Positions 1 to 9,536 of a DNA stretch of 64,000 nt are shown here, in pieces. Under the pieces are notes generated by a model that did no database searches, was not told the origin of the DNA, and saw only the letters and a list, made by a program, of their open reading frames with translations. Origin of the DNA: Prolixibacteraceae bacterium (GTDB lineage Bacteria; Bacteroidota; Bacteroidia; Bacteroidales; Prolixibacteraceae). Position numbers and translations under genes: made by a program. Location of the stretch: contig JANQHI010000020.1 of assembly GCA_028282705.1 (NCBI GenBank), forward strand, positions 1 through 64,000, given 5' to 3'. The number at the start of each line of letters is the position of its first letter. Position 1 is the first letter of the stretch.

Positions 1-1
1 T

Positions 2-157
2 GAAGAAAACAACTTGTCCGAAAACTACCAGGGAATTTCATTAAAAATGAAAACTTATATGGATACTGTTAGAACTGAGAGCAAACTTTGGCCTATACCA
101 GAGCAAGGCTGGGAGGCACCTAAATTAATTGAATATTCCAAGAGTGGGGCAAATTAG
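2..157 (+). CDS. C-terminal fragment of an unidentified protein truncated by the window edge
   Basis: Frame 2 is open from base 2 to TAG at 155-157: EENNLSENYQGISLKMKTYMDTVRTESKLWPIPEQGWEAPKLIEYSKSGAN*. Family not identifiable from this fragment. Confidence 0.6.
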   Translation, partial: EENNLSENYQGISLKMKTYMDTVRTESKLWPIPEQGWEAPKLIEYSKSGAN

Positions 158-208
158 GTAAGGTTATTTTAATTTTTGCCTCTGTTCATAGTTTGCGTTA
201 GAATCACG

Positions 209-244
209 AAAGCTGCCTGTCTTTTTTGACAAGGCAGCTTTTTT
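209..244 (+). terminator. Rho-independent terminator
   Basis: AGCTGCCTGTC-tttttt-GACAaGGCAGCT followed by a T run, after the truncated CDS. Confidence 0.75.
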
Positions 245-330
245 AATAAACACCCTCCCCAAAGGCGGTAATAAAGGATTGTTAATGGTGGGTTGATTTC
301 AATAATATTTTTCTTTTAGACTACTAATTA

Positions 331-338
331 TAACTTTG
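331..338 (+). promoter_or_regulatory. Possible Bacteroidota housekeeping -7 element (TAnnTTTG) upstream of ECF sigma gene
   Basis: TAACTTTG, 25 nt before the sigma start codon; no clear -33 element identified. Confidence 0.35.
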
Positions 339-362
339 TGGAAAATCTATATTTCTTAGTGT

Positions 363-947
363 ATGCAGGATAGTGCGAAGATTGTTCCCAAACTTATTGA
401 TGGAGAGCACCATATTTTTCGTGGTGTATTTAAGAAATATTACTTGATGCTTTTCAACTTAAGTTACCAATACCTGGAGGATGAGGATGAAGCAAAAGAG
501 GTAGTTCAGGAAGCTTATCTTAAATTATGGGAAACAAAGGGCAGCCTAAAATCTAATTCAAATATCCAAAATTACCTTTTTACGATCGTAAAAAATAATT
601 GCTTAAACAGGCTAAAAAGAAAGCAATTATTATTGGAGCACCATGAAAAGATAAGATGGATGGAACTTCAATACAGGTATGAAGGGTTAAATTATATTGG
701 CCATGATTATTTGGAATTTGATGAATTAAAAAAGAAGATTGAAATTGCTATAAACAACCTTCCTGAACACTGCCAAAGGGTGTTTAAAATGAGTAGGTTT
801 GATGAAAGGAAAAATGCAGAAATTGCACAGGAACTAGGAGTTACAGTTAAAACTGTTGAGGCTCATTTAACCAAAGCCTTGAAGATACTTCGCAAAGAAT
901 TAAAAGAATACCTGCCCATCTTGACAGCTATTTCCCAATTTTTTTAA
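363..947 (+). CDS. RNA polymerase ECF sigma factor (FecI-like)
   Basis: Sigma70 r2 (DEDEAKEVVQEAYLKLWE) and r4 (LPEHCQRVFKMSRFDERKNAEIAQELGVTVKTVEAHL); followed by a FecR gene. Confidence 0.93.
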   Translation: MQDSAKIVPKLIDGEHHIFRGVFKKYYLMLFNLSYQYLEDEDEAKEVVQEAYLKLWETKGSLKSNSNIQNYLFTIVKNNCLNRLKRKQLLLEHHEKIRWMELQYRYEGLNYIGHDYLEFDELKKKIEIAINNLPEHCQRVFKMSRFDERKNAEIAQELGVTVKTVEAHLTKALKILRKELKEYLPILTAISQFF

Positions 948-1069
948 TCTAATACTTTTTGGTGGCTTACCATAGGGGTAGTGGCACTTAAGAATTTTCC
1001 CTATAAAAAATCAAAAATTCCATTAGGGTACTAAAAGGTTCATTTGTTTACTAATAAATAGTTAACTAA

Positions 1070-2074
1070 ATGGATAATTCTCTTTTATCAAAAATAATTA
1101 CAGGTAAAGCTTTGCCCGAAGAAAAAGAGCAATTTTATTCTTTGTTAAAAAAGGATAAAAAATTGGAGGCTGAATTCTTTGAGGCACAAAGCTTGTGGGT
1201 TAAATCAGGGGCAAAGAACCCACAAAAAAATATTGATGTTGATGCTGAATTTAAGCAATTCTGGCATAAAGCAAATGCATCTTCAAAACAAAAGAAGGTA
1301 CAGATTTTTAGGATTATAATTCGTTATGCAGCAATTGTTATCATCACTTTAGGTATTGGGATAGTTGGGAGCTATCAAATTATTTTAAAGCCTGGTTTCG
1401 AGATAGCCCAGAATGATGGTGTGCATAAGTATAGTGCCCTAAAAGGAAGTATCGCCAAAGTTGAATTAGAAGATGGGACTCTTATTTGGTTAAATTCTAA
1501 TTCAGAGCTTACTTACCACGAAAATAAGGATGATAATACCCGGAATGCAATATTGAAAGGTGAAGCTTATTTCAAAATTATGCATATGGAAGATAAACCA
1601 TTTGTAATTGACATGGGAAAGATAAAAGTCCGGGATCTTGGCACAGCATTTAACATCAAAGCATATCCTGAAGATAAATTTATTGAAACAACTTTGGTAG
1701 AAGGGGATGCAGAAATATTGGACTCAAAAGATAATGCCTTAACAGCATTAACCCCTGGAACCAGTGCATTTTATGATATTGAAAACAACCATATTGTACT
1801 TGCTGAAGTAAACCCTTCCTTATTAACAGCATGGAAAGATGGCAAATTTGTTTTCAGGGATAAGCCCCTTGAAGAGATATGCAGTGAGCTGCAAAAGTGG
1901 TATGATATTGATTTTGAGTTCAGGAACCCCAAGATCAAAGAATATAAATACACTGGAAGTATAAAACGCTCAACATCAGCAAAATATGTCATGAAGATGT
2001 TGAAGGTAACTACCAATATTAATTATGAGATTATTGAAAAGGAAATAGAAAATGATGTCATAATTATTTATTGA
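1070..2074 (+). CDS. FecR-type anti-sigma factor
   Basis: Single TM plus FecR domain (KGSIAKVELEDGTLIWLNSNSELTYHEN...LKGEAYFKI...TAFNIKAYPED) and C-terminal DUF4974-like region. Confidence 0.93.
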   Translation: MDNSLLSKIITGKALPEEKEQFYSLLKKDKKLEAEFFEAQSLWVKSGAKNPQKNIDVDAEFKQFWHKANASSKQKKVQIFRIIIRYAAIVIITLGIGIVGSYQIILKPGFEIAQNDGVHKYSALKGSIAKVELEDGTLIWLNSNSELTYHENKDDNTRNAILKGEAYFKIMHMEDKPFVIDMGKIKVRDLGTAFNIKAYPEDKFIETTLVEGDAEILDSKDNALTALTPGTSAFYDIENNHIVLAEVNPSLLTAWKDGKFVFRDKPLEEICSELQKWYDIDFEFRNPKIKEYKYTGSIKRSTSAKYVMKMLKVTTNINYEIIEKEIENDVIIIY

Positions 2075-2147
2075 TTTAAAAATTATAAGCAATAAAAAAT
2101 AAAAAAAGACACTGCCTATGAGGAAATAACTATCCTGTAAAAAAAAT

Positions 2148-2171
2148 CGGGGCTGGATGCCGCCAACCCCG
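2148..2171 (+). promoter_or_regulatory. Intergenic hairpin between fecR and susC
   Basis: CGGGGcTGG-atgccg-CCAaCCCCG, one internal mismatch, followed by TTTT. Confidence 0.5.
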
Positions 2172-2245
2172 TTTTGATTCATTGAAATTAAAGGCCTAGT
2201 TAATAAAACTAAAGGCCAATTGTTCAATTTAAACATTACAAACTT

Positions 2246-5200
2246 ATGAAGAAAATTTCACATTATCCAGGAAAGTGTAACCCTGGATTAAACAAAGTAT
2301 TATTAATTATGAAAATAACGACATTTTTAATACTAATCTCAATCCTGACAATTTCGGCCAGCACTTATTCCCAAAGTGTAAAGCTAAACTTAAACATTAA
2401 AAATGCGAACATTATTGAAGTGTTTGACGAAATTGAAAAACAATCGGATTTTGGGTTCTTCTTTAAATCAGATCAATTGAATTTAGTAAAGAGGTATAAC
2501 ATTGATTTTGAAAAAGCTTCAATCGATGATGTTTTGGAATATATCCTGAAAGACCAGAATGCAAATTATAGGATTATTAACAAAAACATTGTTGTTTCAG
2601 CACCAAGCTCAAGTGTTTATAACATACAAGATAATGCCAATGTATCAGGGAAAGTCACTGATGAAGCAGGCGAACCTCTCCCTGGCGTGACAATCCTTGT
2701 AAAAGGGACAACAAAAGGAACAGTAACAGATATTGATGGGAACTATTCTTTACCTGAGGTTTCTGAAGGAGATGTACTGGTGTTTTCATTTGTAGGGATG
2801 ATAACCCAGGAAATTACAATAGGCACACAATCAATAATAAATGTTTCACTAGCTGCTGATGCCATTGGTATTGAAGAGGTAGTAGCCATTGGTTATGGTG
2901 TGGTTAAAAAACGTGATATCACAGGTTCTGTGGCAAAAGTTGATGCAGAAGATATGACTGTTGCCCCTGTTTCAAGAGTTGATATGGCTTTGCGTGGTAA
3001 AACAGCTGGTGTTCAGGTTACCTCAAATAATGGAGCACCTGGAGCAGGAACCACAATTAGGATCAGGGGAGGAAACTCTATTAATGGTTCCAATGAGCCA
3101 TTATACGTAATTGATGGATTCATTGGAGGGGGTGATTTGAACCTGATCAACCCTGCTGATATTGAGTCAATGGAAATATTAAAGGATGCTAGTGCAACTG
3201 CTATTTATGGTGCCAGGGGTGCAAATGGTGTGATCCTGATCACCACCAAGAAAGGGCAGGCTGGAAAAGCAAAAATTAATGTGAATGCCTATTATGGTGT
3301 TCAGGAACTTCCTAAGAAAATTGATTTGCTAACAGGACCTGAAAGGGCTGCCTATTCAGTTGAAGCAGATGAATTAACAGGGTCTCCAATCACTTATCCA
3401 AACTTATCAGAAGTTACCCATACTGATTGGCAAGATGCTGTAACACAGGTAGCATCCATGTCAAATGTTAACCTCTCAATTTCAGGTGGCAAAGGTGGTG
3501 ATAACTACTTTTTCTCTGCCAACTATTTTGACCAGGAAGGTATTATTAAAAATTCAGGGTTTAAGCGTTTCCAAACCCGCCTGAATCTGAATTCAAAATT
3601 AAATGATTGGCTAACTTTTGGAGCCAATATGAATTTCACCCAATCAAACAGGGCTAACAATACTGTAAACATATGGACAGTATTGAAGGATGGTGTTACA
3701 ACATTACCTGTTTATGACGAAAATGGCGACTATAACATTATTAACCCATTGAGTGGGCAACTATTTGAGAACCCCCTTGCCCAGGCAATGTTGCAGAAAA
3801 ACAATACCTACAAGACACGTTTCCTGGGTAATTGGTATGGAATGGCATCATTTAAAAATGGCTTAACTTTAAAATCGACTTTTGGAGCTGATATAAGTAG
3901 CAGCAAACAAAATAGGTATAGCCCGGGAGAACTGCCAAGGAGGAAAGATATGGGAATTGGTGGGTATGCCAGGATTGATACCTGGAAAACAGTAAACCTA
4001 CTTAATGAGAATACCATCACCTATGTAAAAGAAATAGGAAAACATAATTTTAATGTACTTGCAGGGGCAACCATCCAACATTCTGAAAGCGAAAGCCTTT
4101 GGGCATCAGCTGATGGTTTTACAAATGATTTATTAGAGTTTAATAAATTGAGTACAGGAGACCCTGAGTTAAGGTTAAGTGATTCAGGTTTCTCTGACTG
4201 GACAATGGTTTCTTTCCTTGGAAGGTTGAATTATTCATATAATGATAAATATTTATTTACAGCTTCAGCTCGCCAGGATGGTTCCTCTAGGTTGGCTAAA
4301 AACCACAAATGGGCATTTTTCCCATCAGCAGCATTTGCCTGGCGTTTAGGTGAGGAAAGCTTTATTAAAGACCTGGGTGTTTTCTATAACCTGAAATTAA
4401 GGGTCAGTTATGGTAAAACAGGTAACCAGGCTATTGGTATTTATTCAACCTTGCCAACATTGGGTGTTACGAAATTTTTCCTTAATGAAAATGAAAATAT
4501 TGGGTACAGGCAAGGAAATCTGGCCAATGATGATTTGAAATGGGAAACCACTGATCAATACTCATTAGGTTTAGATGCAGCTTTCTTAAATGGCAAACTG
4601 TCATTTGAATTAGATGCCTATTATAAAAAGACCAATGACCTGTTGCTTTCTGTTGAATTGCCAGGAACAACCGGATATTCCGGGAGGATTGATAATATTG
4701 GATCTGTGGAAAATAAAGGGATTGAGTTTATGTTTAATGCAATTGTTTTTGAAAGCAATGATTTTTCATGGGATTTGTCATTTAACATAGCTGCAAACAG
4801 GAACAAAGTCCTCGACCTGGGTACAGAAAAAGGCTTCCGTGATGTTAAAGGTGGTGCAAGGTTAATTGAGGGTGAGCCTGCAGTAGTTTTTTATGGCGCA
4901 GTTTATGAAGGCACCTGGAAATCACAGGCAGAAATTGATGCCTTACCAGGTTACATGGTTGGGGCAAAGCCTGGTTACCCAAAATTTAAAGATGTAAATG
5001 ACAATGATAAATATGATGGTTTTAATGACTATGATATTATTGGTTCACCTGAAGCAGATTTCTTTGGTGGTTTCAGGAATAGTTTTAAGTACAAAAATTT
5101 CGGGCTGGATGTTTACTTTAATTACAGTTATGGTAATGACATATTGAACACCATATCTCCCAGGTTCTTCTTTGGTGGTTTTGCTTCAAACATCCATGGT

Positions 5201-5563
5201 GATGCAAGGAATCGTTGGACTGAGAACAATACTTCCTCTGATATCCCAAGGGCAGGATCACACCCTATTGTGAATGTAAATACTCCTGCATATTCTATTA
5301 GTGTACATGATGGTTCTTTCTTGAGGTTACAAACCTTAAGGTTCTCATATACTTTGCCAACTGATAATATTTCATGGTTAAGTAAAGCTTCTTTATATGT
5401 AACTGGTGAGAACCTTTGGCTATTAACAAACTATGACCATGGTTTTGATCCGGAAGTGAATGTTGTAGACAATGATGGAATAAAAAAAGTTGCAACTGGA
5501 TTTGATGGTTCATCTTATCCACAAAACCGCACTTTTATTGTAGGAGTAAATGTTGAATTTTAA
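2246..5563 (+). CDS. SusC/RagA TonB-dependent outer membrane transporter with N-terminal STN domain
   Basis: STN (VKLNLNIKNANIIEVFDEIEKQSDFGFFFK), carboxypeptidase-D-like repeat (VSGKVTDEAGEPLPGVTILVKGTTKGTVTD), plug (IRIRGGNSINGSNEPLYVIDGF...KDASATAIYGARGANGVILITTK). Confidence 0.97.
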   Translation: MKKISHYPGKCNPGLNKVLLIMKITTFLILISILTISASTYSQSVKLNLNIKNANIIEVFDEIEKQSDFGFFFKSDQLNLVKRYNIDFEKASIDDVLEYILKDQNANYRIINKNIVVSAPSSSVYNIQDNANVSGKVTDEAGEPLPGVTILVKGTTKGTVTDIDGNYSLPEVSEGDVLVFSFVGMITQEITIGTQSIINVSLAADAIGIEEVVAIGYGVVKKRDITGSVAKVDAEDMTVAPVSRVDMALRGKTAGVQVTSNNGAPGAGTTIRIRGGNSINGSNEPLYVIDGFIGGGDLNLINPADIESMEILKDASATAIYGARGANGVILITTKKGQAGKAKINVNAYYGVQELPKKIDLLTGPERAAYSVEADELTGSPITYPNLSEVTHTDWQDAVTQVASMSNVNLSISGGKGGDNYFFSANYFDQEGIIKNSGFKRFQTRLNLNSKLNDWLTFGANMNFTQSNRANNTVNIWTVLKDGVTTLPVYDENGDYNIINPLSGQLFENPLAQAMLQKNNTYKTRFLGNWYGMASFKNGLTLKSTFGADISSSKQNRYSPGELPRRKDMGIGGYARIDTWKTVNLLNENTITYVKEIGKHNFNVLAGATIQHSESESLWASADGFTNDLLEFNKLSTGDPELRLSDSGFSDWTMVSFLGRLNYSYNDKYLFTASARQDGSSRLAKNHKWAFFPSAAFAWRLGEESFIKDLGVFYNLKLRVSYGKTGNQAIGIYSTLPTLGVTKFFLNENENIGYRQGNLANDDLKWETTDQYSLGLDAAFLNGKLSFELDAYYKKTNDLLLSVELPGTTGYSGRIDNIGSVENKGIEFMFNAIVFESNDFSWDLSFNIAANRNKVLDLGTEKGFRDVKGGARLIEGEPAVVFYGAVYEGTWKSQAEIDALPGYMVGAKPGYPKFKDVNDNDKYDGFNDYDIIGSPEADFFGGFRNSFKYKNFGLDVYFNYSYGNDILNTISPRFFFGGFASNIHGDARNRWTENNTSSDIPRAGSHPIVNVNTPAYSISVHDGSFLRLQTLRFSYTLPTDNISWLSKASLYVTGENLWLLTNYDHGFDPEVNVVDNDGIKKVATGFDGSSYPQNRTFIVGVNVEF

Positions 5564-5571
5564 ACCTTAAC

Positions 5572-7029
5572 ATGATGAAAAAAATAATCTATATTATAAC
5601 ACTCAGTTTTGTTTTTATTTCCTGTTCTGATTTACTGGAAGAAAAACCAAGGGACAAGATGGACCCCAGCCAGTTTTATACTTCAGATGCAGAAGCTTTT
5701 GGAGGAGTAATGGGAGTATATAAATGGCTCAATACCTTTTATGGAGGAGGTTGGGGTTGGGATTATGGTTATTGGTCTCACCAGGGGACTGATATTGCAA
5801 GGCCCACTGGAGGGCGCGAAGGCAATTTCCCATTCCATGTTTACACAATGAGTGCTTCAAATGAATCAAACCTCCGGGGGCACTGGAAAAACCTGTACAG
5901 GGCTGTGGGAGATGCTAACCAGCTTATTGCAAGGCTTACAGAGTCTGAAGGGGTTTCTGCTGATGTCAAGTCGAAAATTATTGGCGAAGCCAAATTTTTA
6001 CGTGCACTGTATTATTACATGCTAACCAACTGGTGGGGAGATGTACCTATGTGGCTTGATGAGTTAAATATTGAAGAAGTTGGCGGTGCAATACCCAGGA
6101 CTCCTGTTGCACAGGTTAGGGATCAGATGGTGCAAGATTTGACAGATGCTGAACAGAGCTTGCCCGCCTCTTATCCTGCATCAGACCTTGGGCGTGCTAC
6201 CAAATGGGCAGCAAAAATATTGTTAGCAAAAGTGTATTTATGGCAAGGTGAATGGGCTAACGCAAAAGCTTCAGCAGGAGAAGTGATCCAGCAAAGTGGT
6301 GGTCCTCACTCATTAATCCCTGTTTACAAGGATATTTTTGGGGTTGCCAATGAGCACAATAGTGAAAGTATTTTTGAGATTGATTACCAGATAGATGTGA
6401 ACAAGGCAATCAGGACCTCACGTTATATGCCCAGGACAAAAGATGAACCAAGATCTCTAAAAATGCCTACTGCAGGCTTTGGGTTACTTACTTCAACAAA
6501 AGAATTCCTGGCTAGTTTTGACCCTGATGACCAACGCAAGGAAATGTACAACTGGCATGGATGGAATGGCATTGAAACAAATTTCCACTATGTAGCTAAA
6601 AACATGGATTGGGACTCTCCACGTGCTAATGGAGATTTAAACGCCCTGGTATTCAGGTTGGCTGATGCCTATTTGATGTATGCTGAAGCTGAAAATGAAT
6701 TAAATGGGCCTACTGCTGATGCTTATGCTAAGATCAATACCATTCGTGACAGGGCATTTGGCAATGATGCTGCAAAAAGGCTAGCAGGTTTGTCAAAAGA
6801 GGAATTCCGCACTGCAATCATGAATGAACGCAAGTGGGAACTTAGTTTTGAGTACCACAGAAGGTGGGATTTAAATAGATGGGGAAAATTGGTAGAGGCT
6901 GTCCAGTCTATTTCTACCACTAACCCAAATGGTGCAGCTAATGTAAGAGACCACCATATGTTGTGTCCTGTCCCATCTCAAGAAATTGCTTTAAATGAAG
7001 CATTATTACCTAATAATCCTGGGTATTAA
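5572..7029 (+). CDS. SusD/RagB family outer membrane lipoprotein
   Basis: Lipobox (FISCSDLLEEKP), SusD repeats, C-terminal PVPSQEIALNEALLPNNPGY; directly follows susC. Confidence 0.95.
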   Translation: MMKKIIYIITLSFVFISCSDLLEEKPRDKMDPSQFYTSDAEAFGGVMGVYKWLNTFYGGGWGWDYGYWSHQGTDIARPTGGREGNFPFHVYTMSASNESNLRGHWKNLYRAVGDANQLIARLTESEGVSADVKSKIIGEAKFLRALYYYMLTNWWGDVPMWLDELNIEEVGGAIPRTPVAQVRDQMVQDLTDAEQSLPASYPASDLGRATKWAAKILLAKVYLWQGEWANAKASAGEVIQQSGGPHSLIPVYKDIFGVANEHNSESIFEIDYQIDVNKAIRTSRYMPRTKDEPRSLKMPTAGFGLLTSTKEFLASFDPDDQRKEMYNWHGWNGIETNFHYVAKNMDWDSPRANGDLNALVFRLADAYLMYAEAENELNGPTADAYAKINTIRDRAFGNDAAKRLAGLSKEEFRTAIMNERKWELSFEYHRRWDLNRWGKLVEAVQSISTTNPNGAANVRDHHMLCPVPSQEIALNEALLPNNPGY

Positions 7030-7039
7030 TTTATAACTT

Positions 7040-7525
7040 TATAAAATCCTGGGGAATGGAAAAATCCTGTTCCCTGGGATTTTCTTTTTCAAACAGGCTC
7101 TTAAGAAACCCACTAATATTTCAGATAATCATAAACTTTATGGAAATGATTTTGAGGACAACTTATTTAAAAAATTGTATGCTCCTATTGGTGTGTTTGG
7201 GGCTGGTGTTTATTTCATCCAAACTAATACTTTACCCAAGCTCTCAGGGCAATTATCTGATTTAAATATATCAATAGCCAAAGATTCAACAGTATCTGAA
7301 GTGTCGTTGCTCGAAAAAGATGCTACTGCTGACATATCATCAATGTTGGGATAAGAATCTCGTTTAAACAAATAAAACTAAGGTTCTTGAAAGACGCAGA
7401 AATTGAGTTTACAAACCTGCTGGAAGGTGATGAAATTAAAATACAGGTAGGCGAAAATGGGGAAGTAACCTTTAGGGGGTTAAAACCTGGTTCCTTCCAA
7501 TTTTTGAAGTATAGGATATTGTGAT
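7040..7525 (+). pseudogene. Degenerate ORF remnants of an unidentified gene
   Basis: Two stop-bounded, ATG-less protein-like readings: ...FFFKQALKKPTNISDNHKLYGNDFEDNLFKKLYAPIGVFGAGVYFIQTNTLPKLSGQLSDLNISIAKDSTVSEVSLLEKDATADISSMLG* then GIRISFKQIKLRFLKDAEIEFTNLLEGDEIKIQVGENGEVTFRGLKPGSFQFLKYRIL*. The predicted 69-aa ORF is in another frame. Confidence 0.4.
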
Positions 7526-7655
7526 TAAACCATAGGTTCTTTGCGCAAATTTAAATCAATTTAATCATAACTCTAATAATATATTTTTGATTATAACAAC
7601 AACCTATGTAGTTGCATATAGGTTCTTTTGTGTTGTTCATAGTAGTTAGTTAACT

Positions 7656-7688
7656 GGAGCTGCCTGTCATTTGATGGGCAGTTTTTTT
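7656..7688 (+). terminator. Rho-independent terminator
   Basis: GGAGCTGCCTGTC-attt-GATGGGCAGTTTTTTT; shares AGCTGCCTGTC with the terminator at 209-244. Confidence 0.65.
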
Positions 7689-7764
7689 AATGATCCCCAA
7701 TCTTTTTAAACAAAATAATTACTTGTGAGGTGGCATAGAAATAATTAACTTTAAGAAAATTCTT

Positions 7765-7772
7765 TAATTTTG
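7765..7772 (+). promoter_or_regulatory. Possible -7 element (TAnnTTTG) upstream of ECF sigma gene
   Basis: TAATTTTG, 23 nt before the start of the 7795 ORF. Confidence 0.35.
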
Positions 7773-7794
7773 GCGGTTCCCAAAACTTGTTTAA

Positions 7795-8376
7795 ATGCCA
7801 GGAGGTAATGATAATAAATTAATAGAAAGCCTAAAAAAAGATGATTTAAAGGCTTTTAATGCCTTGTTTAAAAAATATGCAGAGAAGCTTTATGCGTTTG
7901 TATTATCATTAACTAAACAAAGCTATGCTGCAGAAGAAGTTACACAGTTAGTTTTTATAAAAATTTGGGAAAAACGGTCAGCGATTAATAAAACCCAATC
8001 ATTTAAATCTTTCATTTTCACGATAACATACAACGAAACTATTTCCTGGTTAAGGAAAGAAGCGTCTCGTAAAAAATGGACAGAGCATTTTAGGCAAGGT
8101 CATTTCGATATTACTAATGAAACCAATTATGAAATTGAGTTTAATAGTTTTCAAAGCTTGGTAGAAAAAGTAATTGATAAATTACCTGATAAAAGAAAAG
8201 AAATATTCAAGCTTAGTAGGCAGGAAGGCCTTTCAAATAAAGAAGTTGCTGAAAAATTGGGTATATCTGTTAGAACTGTTGAAAACCAAATTTCATCTGC
8301 CCTAAAAACACTAAAAAACGAATTAGGGAAAAAAGAAGCTATTGGTATCCTATTATATTTTATCCATTTAGTTTGA
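7795..8376 (+). CDS. RNA polymerase ECF sigma factor (FecI-like)
   Basis: Sigma r2 (YAAEEVTQLVFIKIWEKR) and r4 (LPDKRKEIFKLSRQEGLSNKEVAEKLGISVRTVENQISSALKTLK). Confidence 0.94.
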   Translation: MPGGNDNKLIESLKKDDLKAFNALFKKYAEKLYAFVLSLTKQSYAAEEVTQLVFIKIWEKRSAINKTQSFKSFIFTITYNETISWLRKEASRKKWTEHFRQGHFDITNETNYEIEFNSFQSLVEKVIDKLPDKRKEIFKLSRQEGLSNKEVAEKLGISVRTVENQISSALKTLKNELGKKEAIGILLYFIHLV

Positions 8377-8396
8377 AAATATAAATTAATGGATAG

Positions 8397-8426
8397 GGGA
8401 AGGTTACCTTCTGTTGCGTAATATAT
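8397..8426 (+). promoter_or_regulatory. Candidate ECF-dependent two-box promoter upstream of fecR
   Basis: GGGAAGGT-N13-GTAATATATA, same layout as the boxes at 16373 and 21206. Confidence 0.3.
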
Positions 8427-8441
8427 AGAAACAGGAGTGAG

Positions 8442-9464
8442 ATGGAGTTTGCAGATATTTTAAAATACCTTCAAGGAAAAACCTCAAAAAAAGAATCAGA
8501 AAAGATTCGCGCATGGATTGTAAAACCTGAAAATGAAAAAGAAGTAAGAGAAATATTAATTGAGATTTGGTTAACCAATGATATAAAATTTAAAAAAGGT
8601 AAACCTGATTTTGACCAGATAATGAATAAGGTACTCTCACGAATTGAAAAACCTGAAACAGAGATATCCTTAACGCAAGAAAAGCTCAGGAAGATATATT
8701 CAGTATATTCAAAAATTGCGGCGGTTTTTTTAATCCCTATAATCATATTTTCTGCATATCTGATTTTTTATGATGCTAAAAAGCAAGATGAAAATGTAAT
8801 TACAGCAAAAGAAATTTATACTAAACCAGGAACTACAACTAAGATTGGACTTGCTGATGGAACCAAAGTTTGGTTAAATGACAAGACAGTTTTCCGTTAC
8901 CCTGAGAAATTTACTGGAAACAAAAGAGAGGTTTTTATTGATGGTGAAGCTTATTTTGAGGTTGAAGCCAATAAAAAGTCCCCGTTTGTTGTCCAAAATC
9001 CAATGATGAAAACAATTGTTACAGGCACACATTTCAATTTAAATGCCTATTCTGAAGATGCTTTTTTTGAAGCTACCTTACTAGAAGGAAAAATCAGTTT
9101 AGAAGCAGGAAACGATCAGTACAACCTTAACCCAGGTGCACAGTTGCAATATAATGTTGCAACAAGTTTGATAAAAGAGAGAAATATTCAAACAGGCGAT
9201 GCCATAGCCTGGATAGATGGGAAACTGTTTATTTATAATGAAACTCTTGATATTGCTGCTCGAAAGCTAAGCAGGTGGTTTAATGTGGCTATTAGTATCT
9301 CTGACGCTGAGTTAAAAGAATATGAACTTACTTGTAAGCTAGAAAATGAGAACCTTGCACAAAGCCTTAACATGCTTAGCTATGCATTGCCACTAAAATA
9401 TGAGATAAAAGAAACAAAAATAAATAATTACGCTATAAAAAGTGTAGTGCTTATGAAAAAATAA
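8442..9464 (+). CDS. FecR-type anti-sigma factor
   Basis: TM plus FecR domain (PGTTTKIGLADGTKVWLNDKTVFRYPEKFTGNKREVFIDGEAYFEVEANKKSPFVV...GTHFNLNAYSEDA). Confidence 0.94.
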   Translation: MEFADILKYLQGKTSKKESEKIRAWIVKPENEKEVREILIEIWLTNDIKFKKGKPDFDQIMNKVLSRIEKPETEISLTQEKLRKIYSVYSKIAAVFLIPIIIFSAYLIFYDAKKQDENVITAKEIYTKPGTTTKIGLADGTKVWLNDKTVFRYPEKFTGNKREVFIDGEAYFEVEANKKSPFVVQNPMMKTIVTGTHFNLNAYSEDAFFEATLLEGKISLEAGNDQYNLNPGAQLQYNVATSLIKERNIQTGDAIAWIDGKLFIYNETLDIAARKLSRWFNVAISISDAELKEYELTCKLENENLAQSLNMLSYALPLKYEIKETKINNYAIKSVVLMKK

Positions 9465-9468
9465 AAAA

Positions 9469-9502
9469 AGCCTGTCCGAATCTAGCACATTCAAAACAGG
9501 CT
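9469..9502 (+). promoter_or_regulatory. Intergenic hairpin between fecR and susC
   Basis: AGCCTGT ... ACAGGCT, perfect 7-bp arms, 20-nt loop. Confidence 0.5.
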
Positions 9503-9536
9503 CAAGTGTAATTATAATAATTAACAAATCAAATTT

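Noticed and set aside
7056-7265. 69-aa + strand ORF as a real small gene
   Set aside because: A competing frame over the same bases gives a longer, more protein-like reading; the region is better explained as a decayed gene.
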